The notes under the pieces were generated by a model. The model was not told where the DNA came from and did no database searches. It was given only the letters and a program-made list of their open reading frames with translations. This document shows, one piece after another, positions 8,772 through 18,177 of a stretch of DNA of 64,000 nt. This DNA is from Streptomyces sp. NBC_01451 (GTDB lineage: Bacteria; Actinomycetota; Actinomycetes; Streptomycetales; Streptomycetaceae), in NCBI RefSeq assembly GCF_036227485.1, contig NZ_CP109479.1, positions 4,030,001-4,094,000 on the forward strand, read 5' to 3'. Made by a program: the position numbers and the translations under genes. Every line of letters starts with the position of its first letter. Position 1 is the stretch's first letter.

Positions 8772-10331
8772 ATGAACGGCCTCGACTGGACCGTGCTCAT
8801 CGCGTACTTCGGTGTGATGGTCGCGATCGGTGTCTGGTCCCACAAACGGGTCGACAACGTCAGCGACTTCTTCACCGCGGGCGGGAAGATGCCCTGGTGG
8901 CTGTCCGGCATCTCCCACCACATGTCCGGATACAGCGCGGTGATGTTCACCGGTTACGCCGGTATCGCCTACACGTACGGCGTCACGTCGTTTGTCACCT
9001 GGTCGTTCCCCATCGCGCTGGGCATCGCCATCGGCTCCAAGCTGTTCGCGCCGCGTATCAACCGGCTGAGGTCGCGGCTCCATGTGTCGTCACCGCTGGA
9101 GTACCTGAAGAACCGGTACGACCTGAAGACCCAGCAGGCACTGGCGTGGTCCGGGATGCTGCTGAAGATCGTGGACGTGGGCGCCAAGTGGGCGGCGATC
9201 GCCACCCTGTTGTCCGTCTTCACCGGACTGTCCCTCAACCAGGGCATCCTCATCACCGGTGCGATCACCGCCGTGTACTGCACGATCGGCGGCCTCTGGG
9301 CGGACGCGCTGACGGAGTTGGGTCAGTTCGTCATCCAACTCCTGGCGGGCATCGCGATGTTCGTCGCGGTCGTCGCCGAACTCGGCGACCACGGAGGGTT
9401 CTTCGGGGTCTGGGACGAGCCCGCGCTGCAAGGACACGGCAAGCCGCTCGTGGGCCCGTACGGCACGGTGTTCCTGCTCGCGTTCCTCTTCATCAAGCTG
9501 TTCGAGTACAACGGCGGCATGCTCAACCAGGCCCAGCGCTACATGGCCACGGCCAGTCCCCGTGAGGCCGAACGGTCGGCCCGGCTGTCGGCGGTCCTGT
9601 GGCTGGTCTGGCCGCTGGTGCTGTTCTTCCCGATGTGGATGTCTCCGCTGCTGGTCCAGTCGCAGAAGCCGGACGGGTCCGACTCCTACGCCCTGATGAC
9701 CGAACAGCTGCTGCCGCACGGCCTGTTGGGGCTCGTCATCGTCGGCTTCTTCTCCCACACCATGGCCATGTGCTCGTCCGACGCGAACGCCATCGCCGCC
9801 GTCTTCACCCGGGACGTCGCGCCGGTGGTCTGGAAGCGGGCGCGGGCATGGACGGACTCGTCGGGGCTCACCGCGGCGCGCGTGACGACCGTGGTGTTCC
9901 TCGGGCTGTCCATGGCGGCGGCCACACAGGTCAACTCCCCCACGTTCAAGGACATCATCACCGTCGTCATCAAGTGGGTGGCCGGTCTGATGGGTCCGAT
10001 GGCGATCCCGATGATGCTGGGTCTGCTGCGGCCGTTCCGGCGGTCGGGGCCGACGGCGGCGCTGGGCAGTTGGTCGATGGGGCTGCTCGCCTTCTGGCTG
10101 GTCAACTATCCGATCAACTGGAGTGTGGACGGCGGGGTGCCGCTCCAGTACCAGGTGTCGATCCCGCTGGCCGTCTCGCTGGTGCTGTACATCCTGATCG
10201 GCTTCCTGCGGCCCGAGGACACGCCGGAGCGGCTGGCGATCATCGAGACCGTGAACACGGACGGGGACGACGGTATGGCGGTGCGGGTGCCTGTGGCGGA
10301 GCCGGCGGACACGGTGCCCGGGAAGGGGTGA
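8772..10331 (+). CDS. Sodium:solute symporter (SSS family)
   Basis: The 519-residue protein has about 13 hydrophobic segments. It shows the SSS start DFFTAGGKMPWWLSGISHHMSG near residue 36 and the DFFTAGG/GGMLNQAQRYMA landmarks expected for Na+-coupled uptake of sugars, carboxylates or related solutes. ATG 8772 has GGAGGGAG eight bases upstream; the longer frame from 8646 has no such site. The soluble tail is short and acidic. It follows the SDR gene by 185 bp on the same strand. The substrate cannot be read from the sequence. Confidence 0.92.
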   Translation: MNGLDWTVLIAYFGVMVAIGVWSHKRVDNVSDFFTAGGKMPWWLSGISHHMSGYSAVMFTGYAGIAYTYGVTSFVTWSFPIALGIAIGSKLFAPRINRLRSRLHVSSPLEYLKNRYDLKTQQALAWSGMLLKIVDVGAKWAAIATLLSVFTGLSLNQGILITGAITAVYCTIGGLWADALTELGQFVIQLLAGIAMFVAVVAELGDHGGFFGVWDEPALQGHGKPLVGPYGTVFLLAFLFIKLFEYNGGMLNQAQRYMATASPREAERSARLSAVLWLVWPLVLFFPMWMSPLLVQSQKPDGSDSYALMTEQLLPHGLLGLVIVGFFSHTMAMCSSDANAIAAVFTRDVAPVVWKRARAWTDSSGLTAARVTTVVFLGLSMAAATQVNSPTFKDIITVVIKWVAGLMGPMAIPMMLGLLRPFRRSGPTAALGSWSMGLLAFWLVNYPINWSVDGGVPLQYQVSIPLAVSLVLYILIGFLRPEDTPERLAIIETVNTDGDDGMAVRVPVAEPADTVPGKG

Positions 10332-10392
10332 GTCGGCGGGGTGTGCGGCGGGTTTCCTCACCCCCGCCGCCCCTACCCGTCCCATCCTGAAC

Positions 10393-10411
10393 CTGGGGGC
10401 TGCGCCCCCAG
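10393..10411. terminator. Short GC hairpin, likely terminator
   Basis: CTGGGGGC (10393-10400) pairs with GCCCCCAG (10404-10411) around a TGC loop, 62 bp after the symporter stop. The following bases (about 10430-10465, CTCAAACGCCGGACGGGCTG) resemble an intergenic element that is very common in Streptomyces genomes. Nothing else is visible in 10332-10581. Confidence 0.6.
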
Positions 10412-10581
10412 CCCCCCTTCGGCCCTGAACGGGCCTCGCCCTCAAACGCCGGACGGGCTGGAATGGCCGGGCCCGGGCTGGAGAAGCGACGGGGGTGGGT
10501 GGGAAACCTGGCTCGGGCTGGAGGTGCCTCGTCCGCGAACGCCGGCCGGGCCGGAACGGCCCGGCTGGAAACGTCCGACTC

Positions 10582-11724
10582 TCACGCCCTCGGGTATCTC
10601 GTCAGCCAGCCCGGGGAGGATCCCGCCGGGCCGTGGAGGGCCGGTCCCTGGGTCATCTCCATCGCGAAGTCGTCCGCGAGGACCAGCATCGTCGGGCGGC
10701 CCTCCAGTTCCGCCAGCCAGGCGGGCGGGAGGGCCGTCTCGCCGTGCAGGGCGCCCAGCAGGCCGCCGGTCAGCGCACCCGTCGCGGCCGAGGGGCCGCC
10801 GTGGTTGACCGACAGGGAAAGACCGTGGCGGATGTCCTCGCCGACCAGCGCGCAGTAGACCGCCACCGACAGGAGGCCCTCCGCCGTGCCGGCGCCGGCC
10901 AGGTCCGCGACCCGCGCCGGGGACGGGATGCCCTGGCGTACGGCCCCCAGGGCCCGCTGGAGGGCCTCCGAGACCTGCTGGTGGCCGGGTCTGGCCGCCA
11001 GCAGGGCCAGCGCCCGCTGCACCGCCGTGTCGAGGCTCTCGCCGCGCGCCAGGCCGTGCACGATCACGGCGTACGCGCCCGCCGCCAGGTAGCCCGTCGG
11101 GTGGCCGTGGGTCTGCGCGGCGCACTCCACCGCCAGCTGCATCACGAGCTGTGGTTCCCAGCCGACCAGGAGTCCGAAGGGGCCCGAGCGGGCCGCCGCC
11201 TCCGGCCCGGCCTCGCCGGGGTTCTTGGGCGCGTCCAGGGTGCCCATGGTCTCGTCGCCGAGGCCGAGCAGACAGGCGAGGGCCGGGTCGCGGCGGGCGT
11301 ACAGCCACTCCTCGCGGGCCAGCCAGCCGTCCTCCTTGCGGCGCTCGTCCGGCCCCCAGTCGCTCTGGGTGGCCCGCCAGCGGCGGTAGGCGCGGTGCAG
11401 GTCGGTCGGCGGGTGCCAGGCGCCGGTGTCGCGGCGCACCTGGGCGCGGATCAGGCCGTCCAGGCTGAAGAGGGTGAGCTGGGTGAGATCGGTGATCGAG
11501 CCGCGTCTGCCGTACGCGAAGGCCAGATCGGTGAGTCCGTCAGCGCCGTACGCCTCGTGGATGGAGTCGAGGGTGAGTCCGTCGAGCGGGGCGCCCAGGG
11601 CGTCGCCGAGGGCCGCGCCGAGCAGGGTGCCGCGGACCCGGCTGCGGAAGTCCTGCTGTTCGGGGCGGCCCCAGATGGCGCCGGACGCGGCACCGGTCAC
11701 GCCACCGGATGTCATCACACCCAC
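10582..11724 (-). CDS. ADP-ribosylglycohydrolase family protein
   Basis: The 380-residue protein begins its domain with FRSRVRGTLLGAALGDALGAPLDG and has DLTQLTLFSLDGLIRA and, near residue 310, SVNHGGPSAATGALTGGLLGA. In the DraG/ARH fold, acidic and Thr residues in these motifs bind two metals and cleave ADP-ribose from proteins or small molecules. Here the usual TDDT of the first metal motif reads TDLTQ, so one Asp is replaced and activity is uncertain. GTG 11724 has GGGAGG 6 bases upstream; ATG 11715 is an alternative. Confidence 0.88.
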   Translation of the reverse strand: MGVMTSGGVTGAASGAIWGRPEQQDFRSRVRGTLLGAALGDALGAPLDGLTLDSIHEAYGADGLTDLAFAYGRRGSITDLTQLTLFSLDGLIRAQVRRDTGAWHPPTDLHRAYRRWRATQSDWGPDERRKEDGWLAREEWLYARRDPALACLLGLGDETMGTLDAPKNPGEAGPEAAARSGPFGLLVGWEPQLVMQLAVECAAQTHGHPTGYLAAGAYAVIVHGLARGESLDTAVQRALALLAARPGHQQVSEALQRALGAVRQGIPSPARVADLAGAGTAEGLLSVAVYCALVGEDIRHGLSLSVNHGGPSAATGALTGGLLGALHGETALPPAWLAELEGRPTMLVLADDFAMEMTQGPALHGPAGSSPGWLTRYPRA

Positions 11725-11913
11725 CTCGGACCTCCCTCACAGCATCGTTCGTACGATTGACAGCTCAGCACTGTAATCGACCGGGAACGGTCCGTTCAGG
11801 GCCCGCATTGGTATGCGGAAAGTGACATGAGAGAGCATGAGTCGGCATGAGTGATCCCGACTGGTCACCAATCGAGGAGCCTCAGGCCCTCCCCTTCTGC
11901 GTCACTCCCCCTT

Positions 11914-11975
11914 GTCCGTCGTCCCGTTTTCTCCGTCATCCCATTTCTCCGTCATTCCGCTTCTTCGTCATTCCG
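11914..11975 (-). repeat. About four 16-bp imperfect repeats at the 3' end of the STAND gene
   Basis: On the minus strand units close to TGACGGAGAAATGGGA follow one another, the first one supplying the TGA stop of the upstream gene at 11968-11970. The repeats are purine-rich and lie in the untranslated tail. Apart from this, 11725-11967 shows no gene. Confidence 0.6.
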
Positions 11976-14900
11976 TGTACCGCCCGCTGATCGCCTCCCG
12001 CGCCGCCCGCACCCGTTCCAGCCGTACGGCGATCCGCTCCCGTTCCTCCGCCGGGTCGCCCGGCGCCGCCGCCAGCTCGTTCAGCAGGTCGGCCAGCCAC
12101 GCCACGTCCACCCACTCCCTCGTCCCCGTGAGCAGGCCGGTGAGGCGTTCGTCCAGGTCGGCCCAGTCGCCGAGGCCCGCCGCGATCACCGCGTGCAGGA
12201 AGCCGGACGCGCCCTCGGCCGGCTCCCAGCCGGAGGCCAGCCGGTCCGCCTCGCGCCAGACCGGGCGGGCGGCCTCCCGGCCCCGCTCCCCGGCGACCGC
12301 GAGGGCGAGGCAGAAGACGCCGCCGGCCTCGTGCAGGCCGCACATCCGGTCCGCCGTCTCCCGGGCGGCACTCCACTCCCCCGCCCTGCGCTGGGCGCGG
12401 GCCAGCTCCTCCAGTCCGGCGGGTTCGGTCAGTCCGTGCCGCGCGGCCTCCGCGAGCGCCGTCGCCGCCTCGCCGGGACGCCCGTCCAGGAGGTGGATCT
12501 GCGCGAGGGTGTGGTGCGCCCAGGCCCGGTCGTCGCCGATCACCAGATAGCGGTGGAGGTCGGTGCGCGCGTCCTCGGGGCGGCCCACCGCCAGCAGGGT
12601 CATGATCCGGCGCATCAGATGCCAGGCTCCGTCCGGGTCGAGCGCGACCGCCCGGTCCAGGTCCGCCAACGCATCCGCGTAAAGGCGCAGTTCGTGCAGT
12701 ACGGCGCCCCGGCAGCCGATCGCCCACACGCTGTCCGGGGCCAGCGCGAGCGCCCTGTCGAGGTCCGCGCGCGCCTCCTCGAACCGGCCCAGGCAGCGCA
12801 GCGCCTCACCCCGGTTCCACAGCGCCCACGCGCTCTCCGGCTCCAACTCGACCGCGCGGTGGGCGTCTTCGTACGACGCCTCGAATCCGTCGGCCCGCCG
12901 GTGCACCACCGAGCGCTGCACCAGCGCCCAGGCGTACGACGGGTACAGCTCCAGGGCCCGGTCGAGGTCGGCCAACGCCTCGTCGTGGCGGCCGAGTCGG
13001 CTGCGGGAGACGCCCCGGCTGGCGTACGCCGACGCGTAGGCGGGGTCGAGTTCGAGGGCCCGGTCGTAGTCGTCGAGGGCCTCGGCGTCACGGTCGGCGG
13101 CCCGGAGCGCGTCGCCCCGCTCGCACGCGACCCAGGCCAGCTCGGGGCCGAGGGCCACCGCCCGGTCCAGGTCGGCGAGTTGACCGGCCTGTTCCCCGCG
13201 CGAGCGGTGCACCCGGGCCCGCCGGACCAGGGCCCACACGTGCTCGGGGTCCAGTTCGAGGGCCCGGTCGAGGTCGGCGAGGGCCTGTTCGGTGTCGCCG
13301 GTGCCGTGCCGGGTGACGCCCCGGGAGGCCCAGGCGCCGGCCAGTTCGGGGCCGAGGGCGACGGCCCGGTCCAGGTCGCGGCCGGCCTCCTCGTGGTGGC
13401 CGAGGATGCGGTGGTAGTCGCCGCGTACGAACAGGACGCGGGCGGTGTCGGGGGCCAGTTCGTCGGCCCGGTCGAGGTCGGCGATGGCGGCGGCGTAGTC
13501 GCGCTGTTCGGCACGGGTGACGCCCCGGCCGTAGTAGGCGCGCTCCAGCCCGGGATCGAGGGCGAGGGCCTGTTCGTACTCGCCGAGGGCCTTCTCGTAC
13601 TCCCCGCCGATCCGCAGTTCGCGCCCGCGCAGCATGCGTGCGACGGCCTGCCCGCGCGCGTCGAGCCCGGCCCGGCCGAGCAGCAGCGCGAGCGCGCCGA
13701 GCACCCCGCCCTGCTCGTTGTCCCCGCCTTCCCGGTTGTCCCCCACGTGTCCGTAGTCGGCGAGCGCGTCGAGGAGGTCGTGTCCCCAACTCCGTACCGC
13801 CGGTGCCTCGTTGTCGTCGCCCGCCTCCACCAGAAGGCGCGCCCACCGCCGGGCGACCACCTCGCCGTGGTCGCAGGCGTCGACGACGTCCCGCAGGACG
13901 ACGGGCAGTGCGGTACGGGGGGACGCGCACAGCAGGTGGTACGACTCCGCGAGCCGCAGCTCCCGCCACTCCTCCGTGGCCCACAACTCGTCGGCGGGGA
14001 GCGGCACTTCGACCTCGGCGCGCCAGCGGGCGAAGGTGCCGGCGAGGCCGGTGTGCTGTTCGGCCCAGCGGCGCGGGGAGCGGCGGCGCTGGAGGCGGAG
14101 CATGGGGGCTCGTACGACGTCGTGGTACTGGACGCGGTCGCCCCGGTCGCTCACGAACGGCAGCGACCTCAACCACTCGAACAGCAGGTCCAGTTCGGCG
14201 TCGTCCCGCGCCTGCCCGGCAGCGGAAGCCGGGAAGGCGGCCCGGAAGATGTCCGCGTCCAGGCGCCGGGGCAGCGCGCAGGCCAGGGCGGCGGCCTGGC
14301 GGACCGGGTCGGTCTCCCACTTCAGGAACCGTTCCACGGCGGTCGCGCTCGGGTCGCCGATGTCGTCCGGGTCGGTGGGGCGGGCCTCGGCGAGGGTCGA
14401 CACCAGCACCGGCAGCCCGCCGGTGAGCCGCAGCACCTCCTCGACGACCGGCCCGTCCGTCACACCCTTGTCGGCGAGCAGTCCGCGCGCCTCGGCCTCC
14501 GTGAACGGCCCGAGCGGCACCTCGGTGACGAAGTCGGCGAAGCCGCCCCAGCGGCCGGTGTCGAAGGGGCGCTGACCAGCGGTGACGAGGACGAGGTTGG
14601 CGGGGAAGGAGAGGTCGCCGTAGCGGTCGGTGGTCATGATGTCGTGCAGCCAGCCGTCGAGGAACGGGCCGGTGCGCTCGTACGTGTCGAAGAACAGGAC
14701 GATCCAGGGCACGGCGGCGCAGATGTCGTCCAGCTCGGCGAGCAGCACCGGGGTGAGGACGCGCTCGGGCGCGAGGACGAGCTGCACGTCGTCCTGGTTG
14801 CGCAGCCGGGCGGCGATCCCGGCCCGTACCCGGTCGGCGCCCCGGGCGATCCGGTCGGCGTCGAGTGCGCCGGCGAACGGTCCGACGACCGGGATGAGTC

Positions 14901-15405
14901 CGGCGCCGACGAGCCCCATCCGGGCAGCCGTCAGACTCCCGGCCGAGGGGCTACCCGCTGAGGGACCGCCGACCGACGGACCGCCGGCCGAGGGACTCCC
15001 CGGTTGCGGTTCAAGGCTTTCGAGGCTCGCGACGGCGGACTCCGCCTCGTGCCGCCGCTCCCGATGGGCTGCGAGCAACCGCTCCAGTTCCTTGAACCGC
15101 CGTCCCTGCGCCGCGAACTGACGGCACATCACCGCCAGCGCCTCCGGAACACTGCCGACGCCCTCGTCGACGTAGGCGGTGAGCGCGCCGCGGTCCTTGG
15201 CCTGCTGCTCCAACTCCCGCACCAGGAAGGTCTTTCCGACGCCGGCGTTGCCGTGCACATGGAAGCGGAAGCGGTGGCGTTCGTCGTCCGGCGGCAGTTC
15301 GAAGTTGGCCCGGAACGCGGCCCGTTCGGCACCCCGGCCGACGAACCCGGCGCGTCTGCGCTGCTGGATCAGCTGCCGCATCGACGGGCGCGGAGGCTGG
15401 GGCAT
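11968..15405 (-). CDS. Large STAND-type ATPase with TPR array
   Basis: A 1145-residue protein. Residues 1-60 lead into a P-loop, GNAGVGKT at 52-59. A Walker-B-like PWIVLFFDTYERTG follows near 235, then winged-helix-like and linker segments. From about residue 590 to 1000 there are roughly ten tandem TPR-like repeats, many containing LADLDRALELDP. A short Ser/Gly/Pro-rich linker lies at about 130-160. STAND NTPases of this layout act as ligand- or protein-triggered switches, several of them in antiphage defence; the effector of this one is not obvious, as no nuclease, TIR or protease domain is visible. ATG 15405 starts right before the FVGRGAE motif. It is divergent from the DUF2165 gene. Confidence 0.85.
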   Translation of the reverse strand: MPQPPRPSMRQLIQQRRRAGFVGRGAERAAFRANFELPPDDERHRFRFHVHGNAGVGKTFLVRELEQQAKDRGALTAYVDEGVGSVPEALAVMCRQFAAQGRRFKELERLLAAHRERRHEAESAVASLESLEPQPGSPSAGGPSVGGPSAGSPSAGSLTAARMGLVGAGLIPVVGPFAGALDADRIARGADRVRAGIAARLRNQDDVQLVLAPERVLTPVLLAELDDICAAVPWIVLFFDTYERTGPFLDGWLHDIMTTDRYGDLSFPANLVLVTAGQRPFDTGRWGGFADFVTEVPLGPFTEAEARGLLADKGVTDGPVVEEVLRLTGGLPVLVSTLAEARPTDPDDIGDPSATAVERFLKWETDPVRQAAALACALPRRLDADIFRAAFPASAAGQARDDAELDLLFEWLRSLPFVSDRGDRVQYHDVVRAPMLRLQRRRSPRRWAEQHTGLAGTFARWRAEVEVPLPADELWATEEWRELRLAESYHLLCASPRTALPVVLRDVVDACDHGEVVARRWARLLVEAGDDNEAPAVRSWGHDLLDALADYGHVGDNREGGDNEQGGVLGALALLLGRAGLDARGQAVARMLRGRELRIGGEYEKALGEYEQALALDPGLERAYYGRGVTRAEQRDYAAAIADLDRADELAPDTARVLFVRGDYHRILGHHEEAGRDLDRAVALGPELAGAWASRGVTRHGTGDTEQALADLDRALELDPEHVWALVRRARVHRSRGEQAGQLADLDRAVALGPELAWVACERGDALRAADRDAEALDDYDRALELDPAYASAYASRGVSRSRLGRHDEALADLDRALELYPSYAWALVQRSVVHRRADGFEASYEDAHRAVELEPESAWALWNRGEALRCLGRFEEARADLDRALALAPDSVWAIGCRGAVLHELRLYADALADLDRAVALDPDGAWHLMRRIMTLLAVGRPEDARTDLHRYLVIGDDRAWAHHTLAQIHLLDGRPGEAATALAEAARHGLTEPAGLEELARAQRRAGEWSAARETADRMCGLHEAGGVFCLALAVAGERGREAARPVWREADRLASGWEPAEGASGFLHAVIAAGLGDWADLDERLTGLLTGTREWVDVAWLADLLNELAAAPGDPAEERERIAVRLERVRAAREAISGRYTE

Positions 15406-15525
15406 CCGTACGTCTCCTCGTGTCGTGTCGCGTCGTGGGGAGTCTCCTGAGGCGTCCTCCAGTCTGGCTCAACTCCCGGACAGGTACGGGGAGACGGCGC
15501 CCGAACCGATCCATAGAGTTGCACC

Positions 15526-16080
15526 ATGACCACAACAGGTACCCCCCACCCCACCCGTACCGTCCACCCCCCACACACCGCGCTCACCCTCGCCGCGACC
15601 CTGCTGACGGCGACGGTCGCGCTGTACATCGCCCTCGTGGCGCTCGGCAACATCACCGACTTCGACTCGAATCAGCAGTTCGTGCGCCATGTCCTCGCGA
15701 TGGACACCACGTTCAAGGACGACGACCTGATGTGGAGAGCCATCACCTCGAAGGGCCTCCAGGACACGGCGTACGTCGCGATCATCGTGTGGGAGACGAT
15801 CGCCGCGTTCGTCCTCATCGCCGCCACCTGGCTGTGGATCCGCCGCGACCTCGAACAGGCGCGGCGCATCTCGACGTACGGCCTGCTGATGCTGATGCTG
15901 CTGTTCGGCGCCGGTTTCATCGCGATCGGCGGCGAGTGGTTCGCCATGTGGCAGTCGGACGACTGGAACGGTCTGGACGCGGCGACGCGGGTGATCACGC
16001 TGAGCGGGCTGGTGCTGCTGGTGATCCACCTGCCTTCGGGGGCACCCTCGACGGCCTCCACCGCGAAGTCCACCGACTGA
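15526..16080 (+). CDS. DUF2165 small integral membrane protein
   Basis: The 184-residue protein has four hydrophobic segments. It shows the DUF2165 landmarks: a first helix ending ALVALGNITDFDSN, then QFVRHVLAMDTTF and LMWRAIT, later GGEWFAMWQS. The function of the family is unknown. No clear ribosome-binding site precedes ATG 15526; a leaderless or weakly translated message is possible. It is followed by a terminator hairpin and a convergent gene. Confidence 0.88.
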   Translation: MTTTGTPHPTRTVHPPHTALTLAATLLTATVALYIALVALGNITDFDSNQQFVRHVLAMDTTFKDDDLMWRAITSKGLQDTAYVAIIVWETIAAFVLIAATWLWIRRDLEQARRISTYGLLMLMLLFGAGFIAIGGEWFAMWQSDDWNGLDAATRVITLSGLVLLVIHLPSGAPSTASTAKSTD

Positions 16081-16134
16081 CGCGCCGGCACTCGGGAGGG
16101 CAGCGGCAAGGCCCCTCTCGCCCTGGGACCCCGT

Positions 16135-16165
16135 GAGGGTCGCGGGTACCGGCCCCGCGACCCTC
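16135..16165. terminator. Bidirectional hairpin terminator
   Basis: GAGGGTCGCGGG (16135-16146) pairs with CCCGCGACCCTC (16154-16165) around a 7-nt loop, between the convergent DUF2165 gene and the gene at 16269. Confidence 0.8.
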
Positions 16166-16268
16166 CTCGGGCCCGTTCCCCGAAGCCGGTCAGGGCAGTT
16201 GCTCCTTCTCCGTGTAATGGGAGTAGGCGAGACCGCCGTGGTCCGAGCCGGCCGTCGGCTGCCGTCGG

Positions 16269-16838
16269 CTATTCGACCACCGCGACCGGGGTCCCCGCGG
16301 AGCCGAAGGCCCAGACGGCGTCGCCGTCCGCGACCTTCATCCGGATACCGCCGGTCTGTACGCCCGCCACCGGGGGAGGCGACGAGCCGTCCAGCGCGTT
16401 GGAGAACGCGACGTTCACCCCGGACTTGGCGGCGAAATACACGACGTGCTCGATCTGTACGCCGTCCGAGCCCGTGAGGGCGTCGGTGCGCTTGGACACC
16501 GTGTACGTCCCCGGGTCCGGGCTCACCGAGCCCGGCCACACCGTGAACGTACGGCGGGACTGGTCACTCGCGTCGACCAGCCAGACGCGCTTCTGCCCGA
16601 GCGAGTAGACGACCCGCCGCCCGGTCCCGGACCCGTCGGGCACAGCGACCTCGACGGCCTGGCTGGGCTTGACGGAAGGCTTCGCCGAGGCGGACGCGCT
16701 GGGCCTGGCGGCAGCGGTGGCGTGGGGCTGCGGACCCTGCTCGGCCTTCACCGCCAGCACGGCGACCGCGGCGATCGCGCCCAAGGTCAGACCGGTGACC
16801 CAGACCGATGAGGGAAGCCGTCGGGCAGCCACGGTCAC
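16269..16838 (-). CDS. Secreted/anchored hypothetical protein with L,D-transpeptidase-like C-terminus
   Basis: About 189 residues. GTG 16838 has GAGGAG 5 bases upstream. An N-terminal hydrophobic helix (VWVTGLTLGAIAAVAVLAV) is followed by an Ala/Ser/Pro/Lys linker. A beta-rich domain contains GTYTVSKRTDALTGSDG, IEHVVYF and a final GGIRMKVADGDAVWAFGSAGTPVAVV. The layout resembles YkuD/L,D-transpeptidase folds, but the catalytic Cys-containing SHGC motif is absent. If related, it is a non-catalytic relative. Outside that, the function is unknown. Confidence 0.65.
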   Translation of the reverse strand: MTVAARRLPSSVWVTGLTLGAIAAVAVLAVKAEQGPQPHATAAARPSASASAKPSVKPSQAVEVAVPDGSGTGRRVVYSLGQKRVWLVDASDQSRRTFTVWPGSVSPDPGTYTVSKRTDALTGSDGVQIEHVVYFAAKSGVNVAFSNALDGSSPPPVAGVQTGGIRMKVADGDAVWAFGSAGTPVAVVE

Positions 16839-16984
16839 GCATCTCCTCAGCAACAGAACCCGCCGCCGGATGCTCCGCCGGGGGTCGGATCATCGTACTC
16901 CGACGCGCACTCCCTCCCCGGACGGCCAGGGGCCGGGAAGGGAGCCGGGAAGGGCCGGGAGGGGCCCGGCGGGCGGCGCGGGTG

Positions 16985-17860
16985 TCAGTCCTGGCGGACG
17001 ACGTTGCGGCCGGGGCCGCCGCTGAGGACGTCCTTGCCCGGACCGCCGTACAGCTTGTCGTTGCCGCTGTTGCCCTGGATGGTGTCGTTGCCGCTGTTGC
17101 CGTACAGGATGTCGTTGCCCGGGCTGCCGTGGATCAGGTCGTTGCCGGTACCGCCACGGACCGTGTCGCTGCCGTCGCCCCCGGTCAGGGTCTGCCGGCC
17201 CGCGCCCCCGTAGATGAGGTCGTTGCCCGGGCCGCCGTCCGCTCGGCTTCCCTCGCCGTCGACGGAGATCGTGTCCTTGCCGTCCTGGCCCCAGACGCGC
17301 CCCTTGCCGCGCTCGGTGATGTTGTCGTTGCCAGGTCCGCCGTAGACCAGGTTGCCGTCGATACCGCCGGTCTGGAGCGAACTGTCGTTTCCGGCGCCGA
17401 GGTCGAGCGCGACTGTGTATCTGCCCTGATCGGCGTACCTGTCGAAGGCGAGGGTGTCATTGCCGTCGCCGAGTTTCATGGTCAGCGCCACGTAGTCCGA
17501 GGAGCTGTCCCCGCCGAACACGTCGCAGAAGACTCTGGTGCGGTCTGCGGGGTCGGGGTAGCGGCAGACGTCCCCAGGGACCTCGATCGGAAACACGTCG
17601 TCGATGGTGAAGAAGATGTTGAGTGACATGCCGCCGTCAATCGTCGCGTCGACTTTCACCTTGTTGGTCTGACCCGGCGCCGCCGTGTAAACAAGGGTCT
17701 GGCCAGGGCCCTTGGTCACGGTGGCCGCCGACTCCGCGGCACCCGCAGAGGCGGGCAGGGCGACCAGAGCGGTCAGTCCAGTGGTGACGGCCAGGGTCAG
17801 GGCCGAGGCCGTGCGGAGTGCCTTTCGGCCGACGCGGCGGCCTGTGGGGCGAGAGGGCAT
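16985..17860 (-). CDS. Secreted RTX-like calcium-binding repeat protein
   Basis: The 291-residue protein starts at ATG 17860 with GGAGG upstream. It has an Arg-rich n-region and a Sec-type signal ending ALPASAGAAES. From about residue 140 to the end it carries at least eight GGxGND-type nonapeptides (GGPGNDLIY, GGTGNDLIH, GNSGNDTIQ, GGPGKDVLS). These form the Ca2+-binding parallel beta-roll known from RTX proteins. No catalytic or toxin domain is visible. It is divergent from the GH43 gene. Confidence 0.88.
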   Translation of the reverse strand: MPSRPTGRRVGRKALRTASALTLAVTTGLTALVALPASAGAAESAATVTKGPGQTLVYTAAPGQTNKVKVDATIDGGMSLNIFFTIDDVFPIEVPGDVCRYPDPADRTRVFCDVFGGDSSSDYVALTMKLGDGNDTLAFDRYADQGRYTVALDLGAGNDSSLQTGGIDGNLVYGGPGNDNITERGKGRVWGQDGKDTISVDGEGSRADGGPGNDLIYGGAGRQTLTGGDGSDTVRGGTGNDLIHGSPGNDILYGNSGNDTIQGNSGNDKLYGGPGKDVLSGGPGRNVVRQD

Positions 17861-18177
17861 TGCACAACCTCCAAGAGGATCAAGCGGTTTCAACACCCCC
17901 AGGTGACTCTCGACGCGTACAGAGGGTTGTGCACAAAGAATCCCCACAGCCTCGCCAGAGTGATTGACGAGCAGGGTGGGGCGATCTACCTTCTGATCGA
18001 CTTTCCGAACCTAGTTCGAAATTTCGGCCAATTCGCCTGCCTGGACTGCGCGTTCCCCGTCCCCGTTCGCCCTGTTCCCCCCTCCCCCACACACACGAGT
18101 CGCACAGCAGCTCACTCCGCTCCCGGACCCGCGTCCACCCCTCGCCAGCACCCGCCAGCACCCGCTTGGAGACAAAG
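17861..18177. other. Divergent promoter region
   Basis: 317 bp between two divergent exported-protein genes, locally AT-richer around 17930-18030. It holds the palindrome described separately; no gene is visible. Confidence 0.5.
18017..18026. promoter_or_regulatory. CGAAATTTCG palindrome, candidate operator of the GH43 gene
   Basis: A perfect 10-bp palindrome, flanked by GAAC-CTA-GTTC at 18007-18016 and GGCCAATTCG on the right, 151 bp upstream of the glycosidase gene. CGAA/TTCG half-sites are known operators of sugar regulators in streptomycetes; assignment here is inference. Confidence 0.4.

Noticed and set aside
11851..14961. 1036-codon plus-strand frame opposite the STAND-TPR gene
   Set aside because: Only an open shadow frame of high-GC DNA. 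The minus strand carries the P-loop and TPR motifs.
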